Of a DNA stretch of 64,000 nucleotides, positions 8,101-16,343 are shown in pieces; the stretch's first letter is position 1; every line of letters starts with the position of its first letter. The stretch spans positions 3,024,501 through 3,088,500 of the forward strand of contig NZ_LCTZ01000002.1 in the NCBI RefSeq assembly GCF_001413955.1, given 5' to 3'. This stretch comes from Flagellimonas eckloniae (lineage in GTDB: Bacteria; Bacteroidota; Bacteroidia; Flavobacteriales; Flavobacteriaceae). The position numbers and the translations under genes are program-made. The notes under the pieces were generated by a model. The model saw only the letters and a program-made list of their open reading frames with translations, was not told where the DNA came from and ran no database searches.

Positions 8101-9309
8101 TTGAACTTTCCTTTCTATATCGCTAAGCGCTATCTGCGTTCCAAAAGCAGCCAAAATGCAGTAAATATTATCAATTTCATCACATTCTTGGTCATTGTAA
8201 TTGGATCCGCGGCACTTTTTGTTGTGCTCTCCGCGTTTGCAGGCTTAAAAACATTCAGTCTTTCTTTTACCAACACATTTGACCCAGACTTAAAAGCGTC
8301 CCCCATCACCGGAAAGCATTTTTCCATTACTCCAGATGAGGAAAAATCACTTCTAAAAATCGATGGGCTGGCAAACTATTCTAAAGAACTAGAGGAAAGG
8401 GCGTACCTGACATTTCGGGAAAAGAGTTGTATTGCTTATATAAAGGGAATAGACAATAATTATCGTTCTGTAACTGGAGTAGATAGCACTTTATATTTTG
8501 GTAATTGGGGAATTATGGAGTATAATGGTGTTATGGGCATTGGTATTTACAATTTGTTGGGAGTACCCATTGACAACTATCAAACTCCGATGACAGTTCT
8601 TGTTCCCAAACCTGGTAAAGGCTCTATTTCGCAACAAGGGTTGAATGCAAAACCTTACAATGAGCTGCCATTGGTTGTCAGTGGGGTTTATGCAGTAGAA
8701 GAAAATTTGGATAAAAAGTATGTGTTTGCCCAGCTACCTTTGGTACAGGCTTTGCTTGAAAAAGACAGTACCCAAGTTTCAGGAATTAATTTTAAACTTG
8801 ATAAAGAGGCGTCAATTGAATTTGTGAAAGACCATATTAAGGCTATTCTAGGAGATAAGGTTTTGGTTCTTGACCGACAAGAACAGAACAGCACTCTTTA
8901 TCGCATGCTCAATACTGAAAATTTAGCTACCTATCTTATATTTACTTTGGTATTGATTATTGCGCTATTTAATGTTGTAGGCGCCATTATCATGATGATA
9001 TTGGACAAACAACAAAACTCAAAAACGCTGTTCAGTTTGGGAGCTACAATTAAAGAGTTGCGTAGGGTCTATTTTATTCAAGGGCTATTGGTCACTTCCT
9101 TGGGGGGATTGATTGGAGTACTAATAGGGTCCATACTTATCGGGTCGCAATTGGCTTTTAGTTGGCTAAAAATCACACCTTCTCTTGCGTATCCTGTAGA
9201 ATACAACATCATGAATGTTCTAGTGGTTTTGGCCACAATTGTGGTCTTGGGCTTTATCTCTTCGAAGATTGCAAGTAGTAGAATAACAAAACGATTGGTT
9301 ACCGTTTAA
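8101..9309 (+). CDS. FtsX/LolE-type ABC transporter permease
   Basis: 402 residues with the MacB/FtsX permease layout: one N-terminal membrane helix (about residues 22-48), a large periplasmic domain (about 50-265) and three helices (about 275-300, 320-350, 370-395). The start is TTG at 8101; it gives MNFPFYIAKRYLRSKSSQ, which matches related proteins, and there is no nearby ATG that preserves this segment. LolC/E-type permeases extract lipoproteins from the inner membrane together with an ATPase; the ATPase is not encoded nearby, so the exact role is inferred. Its stop codon overlaps that of the convergent dusB gene by 4 bp. Confidence 0.88.
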   Translation: MNFPFYIAKRYLRSKSSQNAVNIINFITFLVIVIGSAALFVVLSAFAGLKTFSLSFTNTFDPDLKASPITGKHFSITPDEEKSLLKIDGLANYSKELEERAYLTFREKSCIAYIKGIDNNYRSVTGVDSTLYFGNWGIMEYNGVMGIGIYNLLGVPIDNYQTPMTVLVPKPGKGSISQQGLNAKPYNELPLVVSGVYAVEENLDKKYVFAQLPLVQALLEKDSTQVSGINFKLDKEASIEFVKDHIKAILGDKVLVLDRQEQNSTLYRMLNTENLATYLIFTLVLIIALFNVVGAIIMMILDKQQNSKTLFSLGATIKELRRVYFIQGLLVTSLGGLIGVLIGSILIGSQLAFSWLKITPSLAYPVEYNIMNVLVVLATIVVLGFISSKIASSRITKRLVTV

Positions 9310-10298
9310 GCAAACTGAAAATCGCCAAATTTCTCCAAAACCTCATCAAAGGCTGCAAAAACATCAGCTGATTCATCACTGGTCACCATTTTCATTCGGT
9401 ATTCCTTAAAATGGGGAATTCCTTTAAAATAATTCGTGTAGTGTCTTCTTGTTTCAAAAACCCCTAGTTTCTCCCCTTTCCAATCAATGGCCATTTGCAA
9501 ATGTCTACGAGCCGCTTCCACTCGCTCTTCCATAGTTGGAAGACTTAGGTGTGTCCCTGTCTTAAAATAGTGCTTTACCTGCTTAAAAAACCATGGATTG
9601 CCAATACTCGCCCTTCCGATCATGGCTCCATCAAGTCCATAATCATCACGCATTCTTACTGCTGCCTCTGGCGTGTCCACATCTCCATTTCCAAAAACAG
9701 GAATATGCATTCTGGGGTTGTTCTTCACTTGGGCTATGGGTTTCCAATCAGCTTCTCCCTTGTACATTTGTACCCTCGTCCGACCATGAATGGAGATGGC
9801 TTTAATACCCACATCTTGCAGTCGTTCCGCTACTTCAACAATTTTAATGGACGGAGTGTCCCATCCCAACCTTGTTTTCACGGTAACAGGCAATTTGGTT
9901 CTTTTTACCATTGCCTCAGTAAGTTTTACCATCAAAGGTATATCACGAAGAATCCCTGCCCCTGCATTTTTACAGACTACTTTTTTTACAGGACAGCCAA
10001 AATTAATATCGATGATATCCGGGTTGGATTTCTCCACAATATCCACAGCTTGAAGCATTGAATCTAGTTCCGCTCCAAATATCTGGATGCCTACAGGGCG
10101 TTCCTTTTCATAAATATCCAGTTTGATAACACTTTTGGCGGCATCACGGATAAGTCCTTCGGAGGAAATAAACTCTGTATAAACGACATCTGCTCCTTGT
10201 TCCTTGCACAAAGCACGAAAAGGCGGGTCACTAACATCCTCCATTGGAGCAAGAAGTAGCGGAAAATCAGGAAGTTCTATGTCTGCAATTTTTACCAA
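9306..10298 (-). CDS. dusB: tRNA-dihydrouridine synthase (DusB family)
   Basis: 330 residues, a normal length for this FMN-dependent TIM-barrel enzyme, which reduces uridines in the tRNA D-loop. Motifs: LLLAPMEDVSDPPFR at 14-28, TEFISSEGL near 41, NFGCPVKKV at 99-107 containing the catalytic Cys102, and the later SIHGRTR, PVFGNGDV and IGRASIGNPW segments that bind FMN phosphate and tRNA. It is transcribed towards the FtsX permease and overlaps its stop. A perfect -7 element lies 21 bp upstream of the ATG in the short gap after the TonB-dependent protein gene. Confidence 0.95.
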   Translation of the reverse strand: MVKIADIELPDFPLLLAPMEDVSDPPFRALCKEQGADVVYTEFISSEGLIRDAAKSVIKLDIYEKERPVGIQIFGAELDSMLQAVDIVEKSNPDIIDINFGCPVKKVVCKNAGAGILRDIPLMVKLTEAMVKRTKLPVTVKTRLGWDTPSIKIVEVAERLQDVGIKAISIHGRTRVQMYKGEADWKPIAQVKNNPRMHIPVFGNGDVDTPEAAVRMRDDYGLDGAMIGRASIGNPWFFKQVKHYFKTGTHLSLPTMEERVEAARRHLQMAIDWKGEKLGVFETRRHYTNYFKGIPHFKEYRMKMVTSDESADVFAAFDEVLEKFGDFQFA

Positions 10299-10318
10299 AA
10301 CCCTTATTTTTTGGACAG

Positions 10319-10326
10319 CAAAAGTA
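10319..10326 (-). promoter_or_regulatory. Putative -7 element of dusB
   Basis: On the minus strand the octamer reads TACTTTTG, a perfect match to TAnnTTTG, about 21 bp before the dusB ATG. It sits in the 42-bp gap after the upstream outer-membrane protein gene. No -33 TTG at the usual spacing was seen. Confidence 0.4.
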
Positions 10327-10340
10327 CAAAAAACAAGCTG

Positions 10341-12758
10341 TTATTCATTTTGAAGCCTATCCCTTTCCTTTTTGTCAATACCTCGCTCGTTATCCTGTAA
10401 TTTGAAATTTCCAAAATTATAGGTAAAGCCCAATCGGATAAATTGGGTTTCAGGGCGCCTTCTGTAAAAATTATCCTGATTCAAGTACCTTGAGGTGTAG
10501 GTTGGGATGTATCTCTCCAAAATATCTTCGGCGGCAATTGAAATTGTAGCTCTGTTCTTGAACAGGGATTTGCGCAATCCTAATGTAAGGTTCAGTTGCT
10601 CATCAGAAACATAGGATCCAAATAAAAATTGGGAAATATAAGTCATTGTAAGCTCTCCGGTGAATGTCCCATCTTTTGAGAGGGTAAGGTAGTTGGCCAA
10701 ATAACCGTATACCCCGTTGATCTCATTGGTAAATTGCTCGTTACCACTTTCAACGGCCAAGAACGTTTCTTCTTCATGAAAAACTGAAGTATAGGCATAC
10801 AAAAACCAAAAAGGGAGAACGCCCTTGCTTACCGTAAAATCCAATCCATACGATTTACTCTCCAAAACGTTTTGCTTAAGTTCAACCAGTGTTTGATTAT
10901 CATTGTTTTGGAATACCAAATCCGCAATGTTTCTTCCATTATCCCGATAATAGATATCGAAGAAAAACTCACTGTTCAGGGTATAATTTAAGTTTATGTT
11001 ATTGGAAAAACTAGGAAATAATGTTGGGTTGCCCTCTTCGAAATCATTCTCATTAAAAAAATATCTGAAAGGGTTAAGGTCGTTGTATTTTGGCCGATCA
11101 ACATTTCTTCCGTAGTCAAAAGCAAAGCTATGTTTGTCCGACGGGGAATAAAGCACATATACGGACGGAAAAGGTTCAAAAAAATCTTGGGTGTTTGTTT
11201 GATTAAGGGTCAATGATGTTCCTTCGGCTTCAGTCAATTCCCCTCTTAATCCAAGTTTCATGGACCATTTTTCCCAGTTTTTTACCAAACTGAAGTAAGC
11301 CGCGTACACATTTTCATCGTACACATAATTATCAGACAAAGATGCATCCACGGCATCATCTGTCCCAACAAAGTTTAAAAAATCAATTGCGCTCTCTGAT
11401 GCAATAGATGAGATTTTCATGCCCGTTTCAATGGATGCGTTTCCAATTGGGGTTGAAAAATCAGCCTGTCCTGTAAAAATCTGAATGTCCTGCTGGGAAT
11501 CAGTATCAAATCCAAAATCTCTTAAAAAATTACCTCCACCATCAAAATAGGTAGAACTCAAATTCTGTTCGGATTGCCCATCATAATTTGTATAGTGTCC
11601 ATTGAAGGACAATCTCGCCCCTGGCTTTTTTAACTTATGCACATAAGTTAGATCAAAGGCCAAATTAGAGTTGTCAAAAGCTGTACTATTTTGAGTCATA
11701 AAGGTTGAATCTAAAACGCTTTGGGCGTTTCTAATTTCGTTGTTCAATACAGTTTCCTGCTCTTGTCCTGGATTAAAGAGCATGTTTGAAGTAAGGTTGA
11801 GACTGTTCTTTTCATTAAAATCATAATCAACGATGAGGTTAGCGTTTTGAGCCAGAGAACGATTGATCTGATTGTAATCTGTAGACCATCTTGAAAACAC
11901 TGCGTCAGTATCATCAATAAAATTGATTCCCTTATCTGTTTTTCGTAATTCCTTTTTTGGGTTGATGGAGTAATTCGCAAAAATATTCAGCTTGTTTGTC
12001 TTAAAATAGTGGCTTGTCCCAAAACTGTATTTTGGAAAAACGGCTTGCGTGTAGGTTCCGTTGATACTTCCTTTGTAGCCCGGAACAATATTTTTATTGG
12101 TAACAATGTTCAAGATTGGACCTCCTTCAGCTTCGTATCTAGCCGGTGGATTTGCAATGACTTCAACCGACTTTATAGTGGTCCCAGAAAGTCCGTCAAG
12201 TAGATCTTTTACCTCTTGTCCTGAAAGCTGAATTTTCCTATCATTAAGATATACCGTTGCGCTTTCACCTCGGACCAGGAGTTCTTCTTGATTTATTATT
12301 ACTCCCGGAGTACCTTTAAGAATATCCCATGAAGTTCCTTGCGAGACAACAGTGTTTTCAACCGAAAAGACCAGTCTGTCTGATAATTTTTTAAGTGTTG
12401 GCCTTCTGGAAGTTACAACAACTTCATCGAGATTATTTTCATCCAAAGGAATAATTAAAGCACCCAGTGAAACATCACTGGTAATATCCAAAGCACGCGG
12501 TTCAGAACCCTTCCCCACAAAACTAGCTTGCAACAAATAGAGGTCTGAGTCTACTTCTGAAAGAACAAAATGACCACTATCATCTGCAGAGGTTCCCTGG
12601 ACAAATGTTGAATCAACTGCCTGTAAAAGTAAAATGTTGGCGTAGGGAATTATTTTATTCCCCCTGTCCACCACCTTTCCCTTTATCTGGAAGGTTTGAC
12701 CAGTGGCACTTGTGAAGGTTAAAAACATTAGAAATAAAAAAAACGCAAAGTGTTTCAT
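10341..12758 (-). CDS. TonB-dependent outer-membrane beta-barrel protein
   Basis: 805 residues. A signal peptide (MKHFAFFLFLMFLTFTSATG) is followed by a carboxypeptidase-regulatory-like domain (about 22-110: FQIKGKVVDRGNKIIPYANI), a plug-like region (about 115-215, including DEVVVTSRRPTLKK and GESATVYLNDRKI) and a beta-barrel to the C-terminus, ending in strands such as FIRLGFTYNFGNF. This is the OMP_b-brl_3 type of outer-membrane protein common in Bacteroidota, often near regulators or nutrient genes. There is no SusD partner, so it is not a SusCD system. Cargo is unknown. It probably is monocistronic: lepA is divergent and dusB has its own promoter candidate. Confidence 0.88.
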   Translation of the reverse strand: MKHFAFFLFLMFLTFTSATGQTFQIKGKVVDRGNKIIPYANILLLQAVDSTFVQGTSADDSGHFVLSEVDSDLYLLQASFVGKGSEPRALDITSDVSLGALIIPLDENNLDEVVVTSRRPTLKKLSDRLVFSVENTVVSQGTSWDILKGTPGVIINQEELLVRGESATVYLNDRKIQLSGQEVKDLLDGLSGTTIKSVEVIANPPARYEAEGGPILNIVTNKNIVPGYKGSINGTYTQAVFPKYSFGTSHYFKTNKLNIFANYSINPKKELRKTDKGINFIDDTDAVFSRWSTDYNQINRSLAQNANLIVDYDFNEKNSLNLTSNMLFNPGQEQETVLNNEIRNAQSVLDSTFMTQNSTAFDNSNLAFDLTYVHKLKKPGARLSFNGHYTNYDGQSEQNLSSTYFDGGGNFLRDFGFDTDSQQDIQIFTGQADFSTPIGNASIETGMKISSIASESAIDFLNFVGTDDAVDASLSDNYVYDENVYAAYFSLVKNWEKWSMKLGLRGELTEAEGTSLTLNQTNTQDFFEPFPSVYVLYSPSDKHSFAFDYGRNVDRPKYNDLNPFRYFFNENDFEEGNPTLFPSFSNNINLNYTLNSEFFFDIYYRDNGRNIADLVFQNNDNQTLVELKQNVLESKSYGLDFTVSKGVLPFWFLYAYTSVFHEEETFLAVESGNEQFTNEINGVYGYLANYLTLSKDGTFTGELTMTYISQFLFGSYVSDEQLNLTLGLRKSLFKNRATISIAAEDILERYIPTYTSRYLNQDNFYRRRPETQFIRLGFTYNFGNFKLQDNERGIDKKERDRLQNE

Positions 12759-12863
12759 TTCTATTTGGGGTTACAGACCAAATCTAAGAAAATATTTTAG
12801 AGCGCCTAAAAACCTGCAACTTCCATATTTGCAAAAAACCAAGACTAGGGTATTGAAAAGAGC

Positions 12864-12871
12864 TATATTTG
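12864..12871 (+). promoter_or_regulatory. Putative -7 element of lepA
   Basis: TATATTTG fits TAnnTTTG exactly, 44 bp before the lepA ATG, in the 157-bp divergent gap with the TonB-dependent protein gene. No TTG occurs at the expected -33 distance. Confidence 0.4.
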
Positions 12872-12915
12872 CATTTGCTTAAAAGCCCGTATTGTTTGAT
12901 TGGGTGTAGGATATT

Positions 12916-14712
12916 ATGGAGAAGATTAGAAATTTTTGCATCATTGCACATATTGATCATGGCAAAAGTACCTTGGCCGATCGGTTATTAGACTTTACAG
13001 GTTCAGTTACGGAACGTGAAAAACAGGACCAGCTTCTTGATAGCATGGATTTGGAACGGGAACGTGGCATTACCATAAAAAGTCATGCTATTCAAATGGA
13101 GTATGAGCACGAGGGTGAAACCTATGTTCTTAATTTGATAGACACTCCTGGGCATGTTGATTTTTCATATGAAGTTTCGCGATCAATTGCCGCTTGCGAA
13201 GGCGCTCTTTTGGTAGTTGATGCTGCACAGAGTATACAGGCACAGACCATATCCAATCTTTACCTTGCTTTGGAAAACGACTTGGAAATTATTCCAGTCC
13301 TCAATAAAGTAGATCTCCCTAGCGCCAATCCTGAAGAGGTTACCGATGATATTGTGGATTTGTTGGGATGTAAGCCAGAAGAAGTAATCCCAGCGAGCGC
13401 CAAAACAGGAATTGGGATTGAAGACATTCTGACTGCAATCATAGAACGTGTTCCTTCTCCTAAGGGGAATCCAAACGAGTCCCTTCAAGCTTTGGTTTTT
13501 GATTCTGTTTATAACCCTTTTAGAGGTGTTGAAACCTATTTTAGAATCATAAATGGTGAAATTAAAAAAGGACAAAAGATAAAATTTGTTGCAACCGATA
13601 AGGATTATTTTGCTGATGAAATAGGCACTTTAAAGCTAAACCAGGTACCGAAACCTGTCATTTCTGCTGGAGATGTTGGGTATTTGATTACTGGGATAAA
13701 AGATGCTCGAGAAGTAAAAGTTGGTGATACGATTACCGATGCTGCCAACCCAACGCAAAATGCCATAGAAGGTTTTGAAGACGTAAAACCAATGGTTTTC
13801 GCTGGAATCTATCCGGTTGATACCGAAGATTTTGAAGAACTGAGATCTTCAATGGAAAAGCTACAACTAAATGATGCTTCTTTGGTATTTACGCCAGAAA
13901 GCAGTGCCGCCTTGGGGTTTGGTTTTCGTTGTGGGTTTTTGGGAATGCTGCATATGGAAATCATCCAAGAACGCCTGGAACGTGAGTTTAATATGACGGT
14001 CATCACCACCGTTCCCAACGTTAGTTATCATGCGTACACCACCAAAGATCGAGAAACGGCTTTTATCGTAAACAATCCATCAGACCTGCCAGATCCTTCC
14101 ACAGTGGATCGTGTAGAGGAACCTTATATAAAAGCTACAATTATTACAAAGTCTGATTTTGTGGGCAATGTAATGTCATTGTGCATAGAAAAACGGGGGC
14201 AAATAACCAATCAAACTTATTTGACCACTGAACGGGTAGAACTTATTTTTGATATGCCCTTGGCTGAAATCGTTTTTGATTTTTACGACCGATTGAAAAC
14301 CGTTTCAAAGGGCTATGCTTCTTTTGACTATACCCCAATAGGAATGCGAACCTCCAAATTGGTCCGTGTTGATATCCTTTTAAACGCACAGCCTGTTGAC
14401 GCTTTATCCGCATTGGTTCATTTTGATAATGCACATACTATTGGAAAAAAGATGTGCGAAAAATTAAAAGAGCTTATTCCAAGACAACAGTTTGATATCC
14501 CTATTCAAGCCGCAATTGGCTCCAAAATTATTTCTAGGGAAACCATAAAGGCGTTACGAAAAGACGTTACCGCGAAGTGCTACGGTGGTGATATTTCCCG
14601 TAAACGAAAATTGTTGGAAAAGCAGAAAAAAGGGAAAAAGCGCATGCGCCAAGTGGGGAATGTTGAGATTCCACAACAAGCTTTCATGGCCGTGCTAAAG
14701 TTGAATGACTAA
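12916..14712 (+). CDS. lepA: Elongation factor 4 (LepA)
   Basis: 598 residues, the usual length. This ribosomal GTPase back-translocates stalled ribosomes and affects translation fidelity and initiation. The G domain is clear: P-loop AHIDHGKST at 11-19, switch-I RGITIK near 50-55, DTPGH at 76-80, NKVD at 130-133. The LepA-specific C-terminal domain is present, with [14 protein letters not shown] and the basic tail [20 protein letters not shown]. The last part of the gene (about 14496-14542 and 14641-14712) exists a second time at 15142-15262, left by a tandem duplication. The complete copy is the one annotated here. Confidence 0.98.
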   Translation: MEKIRNFCIIAHIDHGKSTLADRLLDFTGSVTEREKQDQLLDSMDLERERGITIKSHAIQMEYEHEGETYVLNLIDTPGHVDFSYEVSRSIAACEGALLVVDAAQSIQAQTISNLYLALENDLEIIPVLNKVDLPSANPEEVTDDIVDLLGCKPEEVIPASAKTGIGIEDILTAIIERVPSPKGNPNESLQALVFDSVYNPFRGVETYFRIINGEIKKGQKIKFVATDKDYFADEIGTLKLNQVPKPVISAGDVGYLITGIKDAREVKVGDTITDAANPTQNAIEGFEDVKPMVFAGIYPVDTEDFEELRSSMEKLQLNDASLVFTPESSAALGFGFRCGFLGMLHMEIIQERLEREFNMTVITTVPNVSYHAYTTKDRETAFIVNNPSDLPDPSTVDRVEEPYIKATIITKSDFVGNVMSLCIEKRGQITNQTYLTTERVELIFDMPLAEIVFDFYDRLKTVSKGYASFDYTPIGMRTSKLVRVDILLNAQPVDALSALVHFDNAHTIGKKMCEKLKELIPRQQFDIPIQAAIGSKIISRETIKALRKDVTAKCYGGDISRKRKLLEKQKKGKKRMRQVGNVEIPQQAFMAVLKLND

Positions 14713-14741
14713 CGGGATGTACTTTTAAAAAAGATTCATTC

Positions 14742-15014
14742 TTAATACTCCCCATCTTCTATACATGCCATTTGCACCAATTCTCTTAGCGTAAGTTCTT
14801 CATAATCCAATATTTCTTGTAGTTCCTGCTCAGATATTAAATCAACTTCATCTCCAGCTTTTGTCAAACATGTTCCATCTCCATTGTCACAGACTTCAAA
14901 TTTTGTTCCTGCATCGGAAGTACATGATTCGCATTTAGACCCCTCATCATCATTGGAACATCCCAATAAGAACACACCTATTGCGGAGCACAACAGTAAA
15001 CGTATCTTTTTCAT
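14742..15014 (-). CDS. Small Cys-rich lipoprotein, duplicated copy 1
   Basis: 90 residues with a signal peptide and lipobox (LLGCSND, lipid Cys about residue 19) followed by an acidic mature part. Five further cysteines are visible (KCESC, EVC, GTC and AC near the end), so disulfides are possible. The DNGDGT segment and an acidic C-terminal helix region (ELTLRELVQMAC) are shared with the neighbouring copy at 15259-15519. The family and function are not recognised. It is convergent with lepA, 29 bp after its stop. Confidence 0.72.
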   Translation of the reverse strand: MKKIRLLLCSAIGVFLLGCSNDDEGSKCESCTSDAGTKFEVCDNGDGTCLTKAGDEVDLISEQELQEILDYEELTLRELVQMACIEDGEY

Positions 15015-15141
15015 CTTTAAAAGTTTGGAAAATTATTGGAGCAATATTATTTTTCAAAGGGCAGAAATAAGGATGAAAATCAATGAATCACTTCTATGAA
15101 TTGATGAATAGACCTAAATGCCCTATGGACCATCGTTATGT

Positions 15142-15262
15142 ATTCCAATTCTAGAGGCCATTGGCTCTAAAATTACTTCTAAGGAAAAAACGCATGCGCC
15201 AAGTGGGGAATGTTGAAATTCCCCAACAGGCATTCATGACCGTGCCGAAGTTGAATGATTAA
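15142..15262 (+). pseudogene. Remnant of the lepA 3' end
   Basis: 15142-15186 resembles lepA 14496-14542 and 15191-15262 resembles 14641-14712, with the intervening segment deleted. The last 72 bp still contain an in-phase TAA and the codons for the LepA tail, but no start codon or domain remains, so it cannot be functional. It marks the left edge of the second duplication unit. Confidence 0.85.
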
Positions 15263-15519
15263 AGACCAACAAGGCAAGCCAAATCAATAAATTCCTTTGG
15301 AGTAAGTTCTGCGTCATCCAATTCTTCTTGGGTAACTGTATCTGTCAAATCTCCAGCGGTATATGTAAATGTGTCATCCCCGTTGTCGCATATTTCAACT
15401 TTAATTGAGCTACTTGTATTGCATGATTGGCAGTTAGACTTTGCTCCATCATCATCACTTGAGCAACTTAAAAATCCCAAGGTAGTAATAAGACCAATTG
15501 CTAAAAAGATTCTTTTCAT
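15259..15519 (-). CDS. Small Cys-containing lipoprotein, duplicated copy 2
   Basis: 86 residues with signal peptide and lipobox (GFLSCSSDD, lipid Cys about residue 19). It shares the layout of copy 1: a CxxC pair (NCQSC), EICDNGDD in the middle and an acidic helix-like end ELTPKEFIDLAC. It lacks the GTC cysteine of copy 1. The function is not recognised. It arose with the lepA remnant at 15142-15262 by tandem duplication; its 3' end overlaps that remnant by 4 bp. It is divergent from the response-regulator gene at 15696, which places both in reach of shared regulation. Confidence 0.72.
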   Translation of the reverse strand: MKRIFLAIGLITTLGFLSCSSDDDGAKSNCQSCNTSSSIKVEICDNGDDTFTYTAGDLTDTVTQEELDDAELTPKEFIDLACLVGL

Positions 15520-15695
15520 GTTTAAATTTTTAAAGGTTTTTTAATTGTTGGCCAATCTACTATACTATGGAAACTATACACTTGAATAATCAATAGATGC
15601 CTTAAATGAATTGATGGATCGACAAAAAAGTTGTTTTCAAAAGCAAGTTATAACCGACTATTCTTTTGTAACTTTCTGGTCAGACGTTATTCGTA

Positions 15696-16343
15696 TTGAA
15701 AGATCAACCTCAAAAAATTCTTATTTGCGAAGACCACCAAATTGTTATTGATGGTCTTTGTTCCATACTGCTCAACTTCTCTAACTTTCAGGTTGTGGAT
15801 ACCGTAAATGGGTTTCAGCAACTTTATCCTTCCATTGAAAAACACTCTCCAGATATTCTCCTCTTGGACCTCAATCTCCCTCATAAAAATGGCATGGAAA
15901 TTCTTCAGGAACTCCGTCAGAGAAACAATACAATAAAAGTTCTGATTTTAACCATGTACAACAAAAGAACAATTGTTAATAAAGCTATTAGCAATGGAGC
16001 GAATGGATTCTTACTCAAAAATTGTTCTTCAGAAGACCTGTACGATGCCTTAAAACATGTTTCATCTGAGAGTGGATTTTATTATGGAGAAGGTGTTATC
16101 AAAACAAAAAAAGACCAAGACCAAAAAGATGGTGATGGGTTTTACAAACAGATTCAGCTAACACCGCGAGAAAAAGAAATCATCAAATATCTATGTGACG
16201 GAGATAAGGTCCCAAATATTGCCTCAGCTATGCACATAAGCCCGTTGACAGTTGAAACACATAAAAAGAATATTTATAGAAAACTTGGGGTGGACAGCAG
16301 CATTAAACTTGTAACATTTGTGCATGAGAATCAATTGTTATAA
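15696..16343 (+). CDS. NarL/FixJ-type response regulator
   Basis: 215 residues: receiver domain at about 8-125 (acidic pocket EDH at 12-14, phospho-acceptor Asp58 in LLLDLNLPHKNG, Lys near LLK) and a LuxR-type helix-turn-helix at about 150-212 (LTPREKEIIKYLCDG, then SPLTVETHKKNIYRKLGV). The start is a TTG at 15696, since no ATG precedes the receiver domain at the right spacing. It overlaps the sensor kinase gene by 20 bp, so the two form a co-translated two-component system. The divergent lipoprotein and the barrel-like protein downstream are plausible, unproven targets. Confidence 0.9.
   Translation: MKDQPQKILICEDHQIVIDGLCSILLNFSNFQVVDTVNGFQQLYPSIEKHSPDILLLDLNLPHKNGMEILQELRQRNNTIKVLILTMYNKRTIVNKAISNGANGFLLKNCSSEDLYDALKHVSSESGFYYGEGVIKTKKDQDQKDGDGFYKQIQLTPREKEIIKYLCDGDKVPNIASAMHISPLTVETHKKNIYRKLGVDSSIKLVTFVHENQLL

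Larger units (their letters stand above)
14496..15623. repeat. Tandem duplication, two units of about 0.5-0.6 kb
   Basis: Unit 1 (about 14496-15113) runs from the lepA 3' end through lipoprotein 1 and its upstream region. Unit 2 (about 15142-15623) has the same order: lepA remnant, lipoprotein 2, upstream region. 72 bp at 14641-14712 and 15191-15262 differ at 8 positions (64/72 identical by direct comparison). The far ends, 15078-15113 and 15588-15623, match at 28 of 36 positions. Unit 2 lacks about 94 bp of lepA sequence. The lipoprotein coding parts have diverged further than the lepA tail. Confidence 0.85.

Noticed and set aside
9549..10061. 170-residue open frame antisense to dusB
   Set aside because: Inside a well-supported gene; composition (many His, Cys, Ser, Tyr) and lack of motifs mark it as a shadow.
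13183..13575. 130-residue frame antisense to lepA
   Set aside because: Overlaps the conserved G domain of lepA and shows no protein family feature.
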